From Latrodectus hesperus (taxonomy: Eukaryota; Arthropoda; Arachnida; Araneae; Theridiidae): 64,000 bases of DNA. Position numbers and translations under genes: made by a program. The first letter of the stretch is position 1. Every line of letters starts with the position of its first letter. Location: NCBI GenBank assembly GCA_037975125.1, contig CM075856.1:2640434-2704433 (forward strand), in the 5' to 3' direction. Below, in pieces: positions 37,522 to 52,119 of this stretch. The notes beneath the pieces are model-generated. The model ran no database searches and was not told the origin of the DNA. It was given only the letters and a program-made list of their open reading frames with translations.

Positions 37522-37524
<3 letters not shown>
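36851..37524 (+). mobile_element. Short pogo/Tigger-type element
   Basis: The 24-bp ends 36851-36874 and 37501-37524 are perfect inverted repeats starting CAGGTAACCCTCC, with TA on both sides (36849-36850; 37525-37526). At 674 bp it is too short for a transposase of about 550 residues, but it keeps the coding tail of one (see the pseudogene entry). It sits inside a (TA)n tract that continues on both sides. Confidence 0.92.
36900..37259 (+). pseudogene. C-terminal remnant of a Tigger-like transposase
   Basis: The first piece reads [20 protein letters not shown] then a frameshift near 37080; the second reads [18 protein letters not shown] and SSITEFFKRGKHTK, ending in a basic KKRSR before the stop at 37257. 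These correspond to the region after the DDE domain in Tigger transposases. QSSITEFF fits the PCNA-interacting (PIP) box that is known in pogo-type transposases. The DNA-binding and catalytic domains are gone. Confidence 0.8.

Positions 37525-37600
<76 letters not shown>
37525..37600. repeat. (TA)n microsatellite, right of Tigger element
   Basis: A TA run followed by TTTATATTTATATT. Confidence 0.97.
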
Positions 37601-37613
<13 letters not shown>

Positions 37614-37620
37614 TTATATA

Positions 37621-38289
37621 TCTGTCTGAAGTTTTGTGGGTTTCTTCTCCTGTGACGTGTTTATACGGACTACAATCTATAAAAATTAAAAATTTTCCTG
37701 GACGCGCGAGCGGCAATTAATCTGGTGGATATTAAAAACTCTGTAGCAGTCATTATAAGGAACACACTTTTAAGGTGGTATATAAGGGGTAGTAGTAAAA
37801 ATGTATTTTCAACATTTTTGTATTTTTGTTATGCATTAAGTAATTCACAGCAAATGTAATCTTTTCAATTGTTGCGTCTAATGTTCTGTACTAATTTTCA
37901 GGATAACATTACATTATTTTGTGTTTAGAAATGAACTTCTACAAGGCGTGAAATATCATAAATAACTGTCATGAAATATTGGTCACTTGTTATCGAAGGG
38001 AAATCCATCAAGCTGTAGGAATCATTGTCATAGTTTCAGATTCTCTTCATTTAGGATCTTTACTTGAAAGAAAATTCCCTTGATTGGCAAAAACATGTCC
38101 ATCTCAAAAGATATCAAAAATGCATTATTGTAGTTCTTCAGTACTTTATTCGAAGAATGTATAAGTCATCGATATGATTCACTTTCCTTACCAGAAAAAG
38201 CAATTTTAATACTTGGCATATATGTATTATCTGTCATTATTACTGTAACCCAAACAATATTTTCCCTTTCTAAAATAACACTAAATATC
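37621..38289. other. AT-rich DNA, no feature seen
   Basis: No gene or recognised repeat. Confidence 0.5.
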
Positions 38290-38545
38290 CATGCAGTCCT
38301 GTAGTCGGTCGTTGTGCAGTTACCATGGGTGCAATGGTCTGGAGAAATTTATTCCCCTTCAGATCAATGCCAAAATTGAGGGAGTAGATCATCTGGTGCT
38401 GCCATCTATCGGAGGATTTGAGGAGCAAAAGTCATACTTTCACATTCATGGTGCTCTGATTAAACGAAAGACGCTCTCAATTGACTTAAGCCAAAGCATA
38501 GCGAGCTTGGCTTGTCCAAATGTCATAAGTAACAACAATATATAC
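38290..38545 (+). mobile_element. SINE, head B body plus tail 1, 5'-truncated
   Basis: Begins inside the head B body (CAGTCCTGTAGTCGGTCGTTG, GGTGCAATGGTCTGGAG), continues through tail 1 (CACATTCATGGTGCTCTGAT, GCTTGGCTTGTCC) and ends AACAACAA. The tRNA-like head is missing. Confidence 0.85.
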
Positions 38546-38802
38546 AGACCTACAGACTGGAATTGGTCTCAGATAATTTGAGTTGAGAAAATCATAGCTA
38601 AGATGAGTAATAAGTTTTGACTATTTCCTTCTTTAAGGGAGCCAAAAAGAATTTCTCTCAGGGTAATAGTTAAATAGAGCTAAGTTTTATAGAGAAATTA
38701 TAAAGTATAGAATACCTTATTTCATTGGGGTGATTACCTTCTCTTTCATTTGAGAGATATTAGAACCAAAAAAATATATTCATAAAGTATAACCACAATT
38801 AG

Positions 38803-39187
38803 GGCCGTGGTAGCCTAATGGTTAGGGTATCGGCCTTCCATCCTGAAAGCTGTGGGTTCAATTCCCAATGCCGCCAAAGACCCACCGAGTACATGTGATA
38901 TACGTGCTCGTTAAATCCGTGGAATTCTAGGTCCTGTGGTCTGTCATTGAGCAGTTACTATGAGTACAATGGTTTTTAGAAAATTTCCTACACCTTCAGT
39001 TAATGTCAAAATTGAGGGAGTGGATCCTCTGCTGGTGCCATCTATCGAAGGATTTAAAGAGAAGAAGTCGTACTTTCACCTTCATGGTGCTCTGATTTAA
39101 ACGAAACACGCTCCCAATAGACTTAAATTCGCATAGCCAAAGCATAGTGAGTTTGGCTTGTCCAAGTGTCATTAGTAACAACAACAA
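38803..39187 (+). mobile_element. SINE, head B plus tail 1, full length
   Basis: tRNA-like head with A box (TGGTAGCCTAATGGTTAGGG) and B box (GGGTTCAATTCCC), a body with CACCGAGTACATG, then tail 1 and terminal (AAC)n. Reference copy for head B. Confidence 0.9.
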
Positions 39188-39483
39188 TATCCAAGCCAAT
39201 TCAATATTTTCTATGTAATTAATTCGCCATTGAATCCAGAACGAAAATTACATTTTTGTAAATTATGTCACTCCTACATCATGTCTTGCCTTTACATTTT
39301 TGATACCGTTCACTTTAATTGAAGTGGCTGAGATGCACACTGATTTGTTCTTAATAATTGTTTATTGAAATAAAACTAGTATTTTTGTGATCATGAGTGA
39401 GATGTCACGTATAGAGTCAATCATAATCTTTTGCCAGTCAAGTTTCTAGCAGCAAAGTATAAAGAGGATTAAATAAAATTTTC
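39188..39483. other. AT-rich DNA, no feature seen
   Basis: Spacer between two SINEs. Confidence 0.5.
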
Positions 39484-39497
39484 ATTAGGCTGGGATT

Positions 39498-39777
39498 GCC
39501 GCCTACCCTGTCTAGTTAAAAAGTGTGCCTGACTGCGGATAGGGTCCTGGGTTCGAATCCCAGTTCGGGCAGAGATGTACTTTCTCTCTCTGTCTATCCT
39601 GTCTTGGTCCTTTCTTTGTATGTATGGGTTGTGAATGGTCGCCTACCCTATAAACGGGTCCCTATGGCATGTGTGTACTGAGGAAGTCGGACTCCACACC
39701 AAATATGGTTCAGTTGAAAAAGTGGAGCAGCGCACCCCATATTTGCCAGCATAGCTGTGATCCACGACAACAACAAC
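39498..39777 (+). mobile_element. SINE, head A plus tail 2
   Basis: Head A with part of the A box lost, intact B box GGTTCGAATCCC, body and tail 2 ending CGACAACAACAAC. A 14-bp duplication ATTAGxCTGGGATT, one mismatch, flanks it (39484-39497; 39778-39791). Confidence 0.92.
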
Positions 39778-39791
39778 ATTAGTCTGGGATT

Positions 39792-40655
39792 ATAATTTAC
39801 ATAAATTTTTGAATTGCTCAACACTACAACAATTATTGAAGTTTTTTTTTCTTTTGAAGGCGTAACAGCATTTTCTTCTTTCTTGCAATCAAAACAAATT
39901 TTTCATTGAGGAAACTATAGAATGAGAACTTTTCTTCACGAAACGAGTTATTGGAATTTTGGAATATTTTACAATGAATCCGAATCAATTGATTTTTTGA
40001 ATTTCTGAGCATATAAATTCGCATTCAGTATTTTTTTTATCTAATACAAATTTTACACTTTCACATTCTTGAGGGAGAAACAAAAAAAATGTGTGTGTGT
40101 GTGTGTGTGTGTGTGCCACTCTCCTCTACTTCAGATATTGGCAAATATTAAACAAGTTGGTATTCTTTGGTCACATATATATGTGAATTGAAACATCTCC
40201 GATTTTTTTCAGTGTAGTCCAAGTGTTTTCTCATTGATATGTAACTATCCATTTTTTGATTTCTTAAGCAAGATTTATGTTTACTCACAGTCGCTTCGTT
40301 GTATTTTCTCCATTGCTCTATGATGATTTATGATTGCTTAAGAGTGATATAAGCGATGCACATGCTTTTTTCCTTTTAATAGAAGCTATTTAGAAACTGT
40401 TTTTGTTGTTCTAATAGCATTCAGCTCTTTAATTATACTTAGAATAATTTTAGAAACAAAGCAGTTTTCATTTTTGTTTGCTACAGTGAAAAGTTCTTCT
40501 ACCAAATTCCTAAAGTTCTTCAAAAACTTTAGAAATAGTTCTTCTACCTATTTCTAAAGTTCTTCAAAAATATTACTCCATATAAATTATCATGTGACGA
40601 AGCATTGTTTAGAAATAACTGTTACTTTTTAAGCAATAAATAAATTTAAAAAAAC

Positions 40656-40658
<3 letters not shown>
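39792..40658. other. AT-rich DNA with (GT)n
   Basis: A (GT)n run of about 24 bases at 40091-40114 and a local duplication AGTTCTTC(T/A)A near 40492-40565. No gene recognised. Confidence 0.5.

Positions 40659-40691
<33 letters not shown>
40659..40691. repeat. (TA)n microsatellite
   Basis: Short TA run followed by TTTG repeats (TGTTTGTTTGTTTG). Confidence 0.95.
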
Positions 40692-40694
<3 letters not shown>

Positions 40695-40704
40695 TGTTTG
40701 TTTG

Positions 40705-40872
40705 TTTTGTTTGTCGCTCAACGGTCATTTTTTGCACACGAGGGCTAATTAGACTGGGACTTACGGTTTAAAGTGGATTCCGAACCACTACAAACATCCA
40801 TGCCCAAGGTGGGATTCGAACCCACGAACTGTTGAACCGAAGGCAAGAGCGCTAACCATTCGGCTGCCAGCT

Positions 40873-40876
<4 letters not shown>
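40705..40876 (-). mobile_element. tRNA-derived SINE, head D, between two (TA)n tracts
   Basis: On the minus strand: GCCGAGCTGGCAGCCGAATGG with A box, then B box GGGTTCGAATCCCACC. The head is the most tRNA-like in the window, but the acceptor ends do not pair fully and a long body follows, so it is a SINE and not a tRNA gene. Confidence 0.75.

Positions 40877-40925
<49 letters not shown>
40877..40925. repeat. (TA)n microsatellite
   Basis: TA run directly joined to the 5' end of the head D SINE. Confidence 0.96.
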
Positions 40926-40929
<4 letters not shown>

Positions 40930-42265
40930 CATAAAATACCTGAGTATCTTCCTTACTGGAATAAATAAAAGACATTTATAACGTTAAGAAAAGGAATTTT
41001 AAGGGATTTAAGCTAAGATGCGTTTTATATGATTTTTATTTCTTTACCTTAAGCAGCATTGGAGATCTTGAAGATAATTTGAAATATTTTTGAAAATAAC
41101 GAAATAAGTCATGTTTAAATATTTACCTTCATTTCACATTGAAATTGTGATAAATGTAAAAAAAGAGAGTTCATTGATAACAATAAAAATAGATGCAACC
41201 AGTTTTGAAAAGAAATACACTACCTGTAAATATTCGTGTATTTTATATTTACTCTTCACATTGCTTTGACTATAAAAGTAACTTGAAGTTTTATGCATTT
41301 ATCAATCAAAGTAATTTAATATTATTTTGATGACATATAAATACAATATTAAATTTATTACTTTTTGAAAAAATTTTAATAATACTTGTATTGAAGCTTC
41401 AAAATAAAAATATATATTTGCCTTATTCAATTTGTATAAGGAATGGAAACGATTAAATTTATAAATATTAACTTTCTAATTTGCTTGAAAATATAAAATA
41501 ACTTATACACAATTTACTTTGATTACTATAATGGAGATTTGATGTATTTTTTAATTATACAAATACAGTATATTGAATAACAATTTTTAACATGATTGCG
41601 CACTTATTTGGGTTTCAAGCAGGGAGTAAGCAAAATATATTAATAGTTTCAAAGCAATGCATGCCAATCTAAAATATTAATATTTTTCACTTTGAGTCAC
41701 ATTTTTCTCTTGAGTATTTTTCACTTTGAGAGTCAATATTTTTTCCTTTGTTTCAACAGTTAATGGGTTTTAGTTTGGTCTGAGACTGGAAGTTTTACTA
41801 GAACTTATTCCTATAGTTCTATTCAATCCTCATACCTAAAATATGACTGCAGAAGGCAAAAAAATCATGCGTAATCTAACAGAAACAATAGATATACATG
41901 AAATCAAATAATGTGTAAACTTCATTATTATATGATTCACATTTCCTGTTCTATACAATGTTTAAAGATTAAGGTGAAATTTGAATTCTTCTACGCAAAA
42001 TGATTGGCTAATATTTGTGCAATACAATATTTATAGGATACATTCGGCTTACAAGTCTAAATGACCAACATATATAAACATTTATTGATAATGAACGAGG
42101 TTCACTTCATTTTACATTTTGTAAACAAAGGATATTTATGAGCTCTTTGCTCTCACTAAAGGATTATTAAAATCAATTAAGGACAGTGATACTCATGAAA
42201 CGGAAACTGTGTAAAAATTGATAAATGGAATTTTACGTCCTGAATAAATTCACTTAAAGTAATTT
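40926..42265. other. AT-rich DNA, no gene recognised
   Basis: No coding frame, repeat or transposon ends identified. Confidence 0.5.
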
Positions 42266-42272
42266 AACTCTA

Positions 42273-42526
42273 GGCACAGGTGCCATATAATCCACGCGCC
42301 AAATTATGAGATTGGCGGTTTTTTGGTGGATTTCTTATATATCTGGCAGCCTTGTTTTTGTTACGTCATACACATGGAGAACTATAAGAATTACGCAGAA
42401 AATTCGATTTTAGTAACCCTAGTATTTACTTCATCGAGCACGTCATGATACGTCATCTTGGCAACATTTCTTCATCGCCAAAAAAATTCTGAATTTGGAA
42501 TCATGGATTATACGGCACCTGTGCCG
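42273..42526. mobile_element. MITE with palindromic terminal repeats
   Basis: The 22-bp ends, GGCACAGGTGCCATATAATC at the left (42273 on) and its near-exact reverse complement at 42504-42526, are themselves palindromic at their tips (GGCACAGGTGCC). A 7-bp duplication AACTCTA flanks the element (42266-42272; 42527-42533). Length 254 bp, no coding capacity. A 7-8-bp duplication would suit an hAT-like source, which is inference. Confidence 0.88.
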
Positions 42527-42533
42527 AACTCTA

Positions 42534-43722
42534 CGTTCTCAATAATTTTTATGTCCTTTTTGTACATTTTTTAGGAAATATTTTTTGAATTCTTTCAGAT
42601 ATTGTTTTCAAATTTTTAGAATTTATTCATATAAATCAAATTATTCCTTATATTGTTGTTTTTTTTATTGAACTCATTATATTTTTTTTGCTTAATGTTT
42701 CTGGAAGAATGTCCAAATTTATTAATATATTTGTATGTTTATTTACTTTTAAATATGTCAAAACTATTTGTCTAATTCGGTAAATAAGGAAAAAATTACA
42801 TCATAGACTTAAATTTATTTAAATCTTAGAACAAAGTAAAGCCTATAAATTCTCAATTTTTTTAGAGTATCAATTTGTACCACAACACAGGTGAAAGCAC
42901 TTCTTTATAATTTTTATTTCATTATTTTTGCCTTATTTAAGGGAAACGAAAATTCCCCAAATGCATATCTAAAGTGTTATAAGAAGGGTTAAACGTTTTG
43001 AAAATATAGAGGAAAATTGCACCTAAGTAGAAAAAGTGATACAAATTAATATTTATCAAGGAAGAATTAGATATTATTTTAATAAAGAAAAGCTTCATAT
43101 TTAATAAAGAAATTTAAACAGCTTTTTTAATGTTGATTACTCAATAATGTTTGAGTAATGGTCTCCGATTTATAATTAATAATTATTTGTTTGTTTAAAT
43201 TATATCATTCGAAATTAATTGTTAGTAAATAATTTTTGATTTATAATAAATAATTATTTTGATTCATAAGCAAAAAATTATAAAATATTGATTTGAGAAC
43301 ATTCGTGTTATAAACTCCAATATTAGGCACATTTGTACTGTACGGAAATAATTCAAACATATAGATTTCTTTGTCGATAGTTTTATATGAATTAAATATA
43401 AAACATTTCAATATAAGGAAGAAATATTTTGAAAATTGCCATTTTTTAAATTCAAAAATATTGGATAAAATATTACTTATAAATTCTAAATTTACAGTTA
43501 ATTTTATACGTCATTTTAAAGCTTTTTAACTAATACTTTTTAACTAATACTACTTAACTGATACTATTATAATTGATAAGTCAAGTACTGAATCTTCTTG
43601 ATGTCAAAAATTTTGAAATTTATGTGCGATGACAAGCATCTTTGAAGAAATGACTGAAAATTTTAAGGAAAATCTATTTAGATTTAAGTTTTATTTTCAC
43701 AACTTTCATTAAGTAATATGAA
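42534..43722. other. AT-rich DNA, no gene recognised
   Basis: Local repeats of TTAACTAATACT near 43528-43562. No gene or element assigned. Confidence 0.5.
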
Positions 43723-43724
43723 TA

Positions 43725-45137
<1,413 letters not shown>

Positions 45138-45779
45138 TAGATATGTGTGTGCATGTGTGTTTGGCATGGGAAATTAATGTAATCTTATGTCATACATATT
45201 GATAAAAAACTGTGTTAGAGCTAGTTAAAAAATAGGAGAATATATAACTTGAATAGCGCAAGAAATTTTTTAAATTATATCTTTCCAAGATTATTTCCTA
45301 TCGTATTTTCTAAAATATATATCTGACAATAAAATTTAAATTATAGCCATTTACCATAACAATATATCATGTCACTTTCAAAGCAAATCCACTAAGGACC
45401 CTAACTTAATACAATATATTATTTATGAACTAAGTCAGAGTAATAAATTTAAAATACGTTTCTTTTTATTATTCAGATAAATAAGTGTATGAGAATTCAC
45501 ATAAATTATCATATTTCTTTACAAAATCAAAACTAGAATTATGAGTGTTTAAATTTTAGCAAACCTACATCTATATGGAGAAATTTTTAAATATTTAAAA
45601 AATTTGATCAAAATGTATTTTATTCATATCAATGCATTAGTGTATTTCAAATATATTTTTATCATACACTAAAGTGCTAAAAAAATCGATAACAGGCGTG
45701 CATATGTAAACAATGGAGATATTCTACTAATCAATTGTTGACCCAGTAGGGGATATATACATATGACAAAGAGTTTCAG
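45138..45779. other. AT-rich DNA, no feature seen
   Basis: No gene or recognised repeat. Confidence 0.5.
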
Positions 45780-46157
45780 GTGAAGTCATTAGATGAATTT
45801 TCATTATTACAATATAGTTTATATCGAGATTTAAGTGATTCTGAACATAGTATTATAATCAATGCCCTGGAGAAAAGATATAACACCTCCAATGTAGTCA
45901 TAAAATTTGGATTTGCATGTATGACTACTTCAAGAGTGACGCGTATATCAATTAACTGGTAATACATAAAAGCACAGAAAAGGTGAAAATTAGTGGGATG
46001 AGAAAAAATACCCAGAATGAACGAGCTCATCGGCTGATTAAAAATCTTAAAGGAGATCAACATGCAAAATTTCCTGATATTTCTATGAATTTTAAAGCTG
46101 GAGCATCAACAAATAACAGTGATTCTTTTCTTTCAGAGTTGCAGACCTGCACGTAAA
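45780..46157 (+). other. Two adjacent unassigned open frames
   Basis: A frame at 45780-45962 (60 codons, SLLQYSLYRDLSDSEHSIII) and another open frame at 45957-46157 with its first ATG near 46000 (MRKNTQNERAHRLIKNLKGD). Both have mixed, charged composition unlike the A/T-driven frames around them, and they end 22 bp before the 150-bp satellite. No family recognised. They might be exons, a degraded retroelement or chance. Confidence 0.25.
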
Positions 46158-46178
46158 TCAATTACAGCTGTGATTGTT

Positions 46179-47228
46179 TAATACAAAGCTTTAAACCTCA
46201 ATTAGCCCTGCTAAAATCACCATTGTCATTGGGTGGAAACACATTGACTGATATGACGTGTCTAGTTTCTAATTACATCAGATTGATGAGCATGTAAATG
46301 GAGAAGTTGCCTGCCTATATCTCTGTGGTAAAACAAAGCTTTAAACCGCACATGGTTATACCAAAATCACCATTATCATTGGGTGGAAACATATTGACTG
46401 ATATGACGTGTCTAGTTTCTAATTACATCAGATTGATGAGCATGTAAATGGAGAAGTTGCCTGCATATATCTCTGTGGTAATACAAAGCTTTAAACCGCA
46501 CATGGTCTTACCAAAATCACCATTATCATTGGGTGGAAACATATTGACTGATATGACGTGTCTAGTTTCTAATTACATCAGATTGATGAGCATGTAAAAG
46601 GAGAAGTTGCCTGCATATATCTCTGTGGTAATACAAAGCTTTAAACCGCACTTGGTCTTACCAAATTCACCATTATCATTGGGTGGAAACATATTGACTG
46701 ATATGACGCGTCTAGTTTCTAATTACATCAGATTGATGAGCATGTAAATGGAGAAGTTGCCTGCATATATCTCTGTGGTAATACAAAGCTTTAAACCGCA
46801 CTTGGTCTTACCAAATTCACCATTATCATTGGGTGGAAACATATTGACTGATATGACGTGTCTAGTTTCTAATTACATCAGATTGATGAGCATGTAAATG
46901 GAAAAGTTGCCTGCATATATCTCTGTGGTAATACAAAGCTTTAAACCGCACTTGGTCGTACCAAAATCACCATTATCATTGGGTGGAAACATATTGACTG
47001 ATATAACGAGTCTAGTTTCTAATTACATCAGATTGATGAGCATGTAAATGGAGAAGTTGCCTGCATATATCTCTGTGGTAATACAAAGCTTTAAACCGCA
47101 CATGGTCTTACCAAAATCACCATTGTCATTGGGTGGAAACACATTGACTGATATGACGAGTCTAGTTTCTAATTACATCGGATTGATGAACATGTAAATG
47201 GAGAAGTTAACTGCATATATCTGTGTGG
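46179..47228. repeat. 150-bp satellite, seven units
   Basis: Seven head-to-tail units of exactly 150 bp; the landmark GGGTGGAAAC lies at 46231, 46381, 46531, 46681, 46831, 46981 and 47131. All frames contain stops. Internal units differ by a few bases; the first and last share variants (CATTGTCATT, ACACATTG) absent from the interior. Confidence 0.96.
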
Positions 47229-47279
47229 ACCCAATATGCCAATAGGAGCTGTTAAATCCGATTAAGATTTTGTTATGAC

Positions 47280-47560
47280 GTATGTAGCTGATGATAAGTG
47301 AGGTGGCCTGCCCATCTCATTCTAGATAGTTTATTGATTTAATGATGTCTTCTTCTCCATATTTTTTGTATAGTCAAAGTAATACCTTTTTCGCCAGGTA
47401 TTATTTTCCAGGACAGCACCAAAAATAGTTCTTAGGACCTATCTCTCAAAAATTGCCAATGTTTTCTCTTCTTTCATCGTCAAGGTCCATGTCTCTGAGG
47501 CGTAGGTTAGAACTGGTACCACCCAGATAGTTTCAGATATTACTAAAGTCCCTGCCATAT
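47280..47560 (-). mobile_element. RTE-type LINE C-terminal fragment
   Basis: On the minus strand: VVPVLTYASETWTLTMKEEK, VLRTIFGAVLENNTWR, then with a frameshift YGEEDIIK and an RMRWAGHL-like block. These are the last conserved blocks of RTE-like reverse transcriptases. Contains a stop and a frameshift. Confidence 0.8.
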
Positions 47561-48969
47561 CATGTAGGGTCATTTCTTTGTTTTCTTATGGAATCCCTGC
47601 ATGATGTTAGTTAATGGTACTAATTGTGTGTTAGGCGAAATATATGTAATATAATGACTAATAAGTATAAATCATGTATATATAGAAATATATAAATTAT
47701 AAAATATGCTAAGATATGTTTTAAAATAACTGAATACATAGATAACATGTCTATTAATGCATTCTTTGAGAAATATTTTTGCAAGATTATTTTATCGAAA
47801 TAATTTTAAAAAACGAATAACTTAGTAAAATATATTTTGCAGAATGACTGTACTATTCATTGCTAGTTTTAATTATTTTTGAAAAGTGTTCAAGAAATCA
47901 CTATCTCATTACTTAATTGAAAGGTTAGTAAGTTATTTTTTATATAAGCATTGTACATGGCAATATTCGGATTGCTTTATACCTGATATAAGTTTCTTGT
48001 AATTTGTGAGAACATTCAGTAAATAAGTCTATTATCATTTTTCAATTAGAAAATTTTTCAGATCTTTTAAAAATAAGAATATTTTCTCAAATGTTAACTT
48101 TAATAAAGTAATCAGATTTACTAATTTAGTTTAATTTTCTGATATAGGTATAAGAAATTTCATTTAAATTTGGTTTTTAATAACAATTTTGCCCAAGATA
48201 ATTAATGTTTTTCAATCAAATTATTTAGAACGTATGTTTTTATAATAATAATTAAAGAATCACAATCTGCAGTTAAATGTGGTTTTTAATATCATCAAGA
48301 TCCGCTTACAAAATAACAAAAGCTGGGTTTCAAATTGTTTTTGTTGGAGCGTTAAATCCAGTGTCTCTAATTTTGCGCTCATTAGTGTACTGCTATGTAC
48401 ATTTTAGCAGGAAATTAGCCCAAATTATTAAAAATTGATTAAAATAAACTATAGATACTTTCCTTCTATTTATTTTTTCACATATATTCCTTAACGAATG
48501 ATTTTTTTCTAAAATTGTTTCCTTTGTAAAATGATATTATATTTTGAGGTATTATTACTAAATTTGGAAAATATAATTATAAAAATACAAAGTTAGTACT
48601 TCAAACACTAATTTTAAATATACAAAAACAATCTAATACAAAGATAACTAATCACATTTGCATGTACATTCACTGGTAAAAAATGATTTGTTAAAATAAA
48701 TCATATGTACGTATGCAAAAAGTATTTATATCATTATTCTGAGTATTTTGAAACTAAACGTATAGCTTTGAATACACTGTATTAAAAAAGGAACATTATT
48801 CTCTTTATTAGATAAAATTACTGTTGAAATTTGCATTTTACATATTTACTGTTTATAATATTATGTTCCATGATCTCATAAAGAATAAAAAAATTCAAAA
48901 TTGTAATACGGGAAACAATGATGTTTAAGTCATTAAAAAGTAGTTGTTTAAATATAATAATATATCTAC
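47561..48969. other. AT-rich DNA, no gene recognised
   Basis: No feature seen. Confidence 0.5.
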
Positions 48970-49090
<121 letters not shown>

Positions 49091-49499
49091 TGCTACACAA
49101 ATTTATCTCATTGAGAAAATTTATAAACAATATAACATAATTATTATTTTAAATGATCCAATTAATTAAATATGATTAAAATATCATTATATCTATGCTA
49201 ATATATATGTGAAAGCCATCGACGTTTATAAAAATTCGTTATGATTCTTGAAACAGTTTTTATTTATGTGTCAATACTACACAAATACAATAATTTTAAC
49301 TACACTGAATTATTTTACGTATAAATATAAGCTATAATGTTCGATACCAATTAAGATTACTACTCTAATTTTTGCAATAAAAATTGGAAACTTTCACATC
49401 GCTGTCTAGGTAAAAATAATTAATTTTTCTTCACTTCTATGGAATAATATATACAAAAACATTCAAATATTAAAAGTTATCCTTTTTATCTATATAGAG

Positions 49500-49638
49500 T
49501 TTGGGCATAAGGAATGAAATGTCGGAATTAAACGATAGCAGATTATACACAAATAGACTGAAAGAATCTTTACGGGAGGAAAACACAAAGTACAAAGAAA
49601 TAGACAAGATCCTGGAAAGAGTCAATAAACAAAGATAA
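49500..49638 (+). CDS. Candidate terminal coding exon (charged helical peptide)
   Basis: A pyrimidine-rich stretch and TATATAGAG precede 49500, giving AG acceptors at 49496-49497 and 49498-49499. From the second, one base completes a phase-2 codon and the frame reads LGIRNEMSELNDSRLYTNRL, then a Lys/Glu-rich stretch including EENTKYKEIDKILERVNKQR, and TAA at 49636-49638. An in-frame TAG closes the frame just upstream, so it must start at a splice site or at the internal ATG 49519. The peptide is strongly charged with regularly spaced Leu/Ile, consistent with an amphipathic helix. The phase matches exon 1 at 3661-3722; direct splicing would give 65 residues across a 45.8-kb intron. I recognise no family. 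Missing intermediate exons, or no gene at all, remain possible. Confidence 0.33.
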
Positions 49639-50040
49639 CAAAACCGAGTTTGTGTCGTGGAGAAGTATTTACAAATACTGCTCTGTCCATCTGTCTCGCA
49701 AACCGCGCATTCAAAAAGTATTTTGGACGGATGGCTGACTCTTGAGCTATTCCCCGCATTGCCTGAGTAAGCAGAAAAGGATTGCTTAGCTTATTCCCGC
49801 TGGCATCAAGAAAATGAAATGCAGCAGTCTTCGATCTCTCTAAGAAGTATATAAATGAACTTTTTTTTATTAAGATATGATTTTTTACATGCCACTCTTA
49901 AAATTCTTCCCATTTTTATAACCATTTATGTTCTAAAATTTATTTGAATTTAAATGCATTTATTTACAATTTGTAATGTATATTTTTACAAATTGCAGGA
50001 ATTTCTATGCAGTGAAATAAACCTAAGTATTAAAGGATGT
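49639..50040 (+). other. Possible 3'UTR with polyadenylation signal
   Basis: Moderately complex sequence after the candidate stop codon, ending with AATAAA at 50016-50021 shortly before the (TA)n tract. Supports, but does not prove, the exon at 49500-49638. Confidence 0.3.
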
Positions 50041-50046
50041 AAATAT

Positions 50047-51417
<1,371 letters not shown>

Positions 51418-51428
51418 CTCTCTCTCTC

Positions 51429-51491
<63 letters not shown>
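51418..51491. repeat. (CT)n(TA)n microsatellite
   Basis: CT run then TA run directly joined to the truncated mariner. Confidence 0.96.
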
Positions 51492-51496
<5 letters not shown>

Positions 51497-51572
51497 CACA
51501 CATTCAGTGATTCCTCGTTTTTCACGGTTAATGGGAACCAGAACCTTCATTGAAATCTGAAAATCGTGAAGC

Positions 51573-51633
51573 AGGATTTGCTCCTAGGAATTTTCGTGTA
51601 TGCGTTTACACGAAAATTCCTAGAGCAAATCCT
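51573..51633. repeat. 27-bp inverted repeat next to the Tigger end
   Basis: Arms 51573-51600 and 51607-51633 pair along their whole length except for one bulged base, around a six-base loop TGCGTT. Confidence 0.9.
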
Positions 51634-52119
51634 TACATGTTTTAAATATGTAAGCAGTATTTACATACATTTAAGACAAAAATTTCAACAATATACATAT
51701 TTACTTAAGCGTGGTTCAGTCCAAATTAAAAAGGTTAATTACAAAACTTTACACAGTAATAAACATAAATCATCACTGCTTTCTGACTTTTTGAGAGAGG
51801 GGAAGAGTCTGGTGTTGGTGGCAGAGGAGGGGCTCTCATTTCACTCGTAGAAGCATTGGGCTTATTCGGAAACTCTTCTGCTGGAGGCGTTGACGGTAGA
51901 ACCAGGGGCTTTATCTTGCAGAGAAACATGGTGATGTGTAGCTCTCTCTTTGTTTTATCTTTTACTTCAAAATTCCCATGTACAAGGACATAACCCCTTC
52001 AACGTGATTGCTGACCTCTCCAACCATATTGCCGTCAATGTCTTGTGCAAATTATGCACCGCTCTTACCATGTTTCACAATTGCTGCAGATTTTCTAGGG
52101 TTAGGCTATGATTTTCAGT

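Noticed and set aside
40799..40876. A tRNA gene on the minus strand
   Set aside because: A and B boxes are good, but the acceptor arms do not pair properly and a longer body follows, as in a tRNA-derived SINE. The same applies to the heads at 18460, 22172, 31055, 38803 and 39498.
46179..47228. CRISPR array
   Set aside because: Units are 150-bp tandem copies without short repeats and unique spacers, in a eukaryotic setting.
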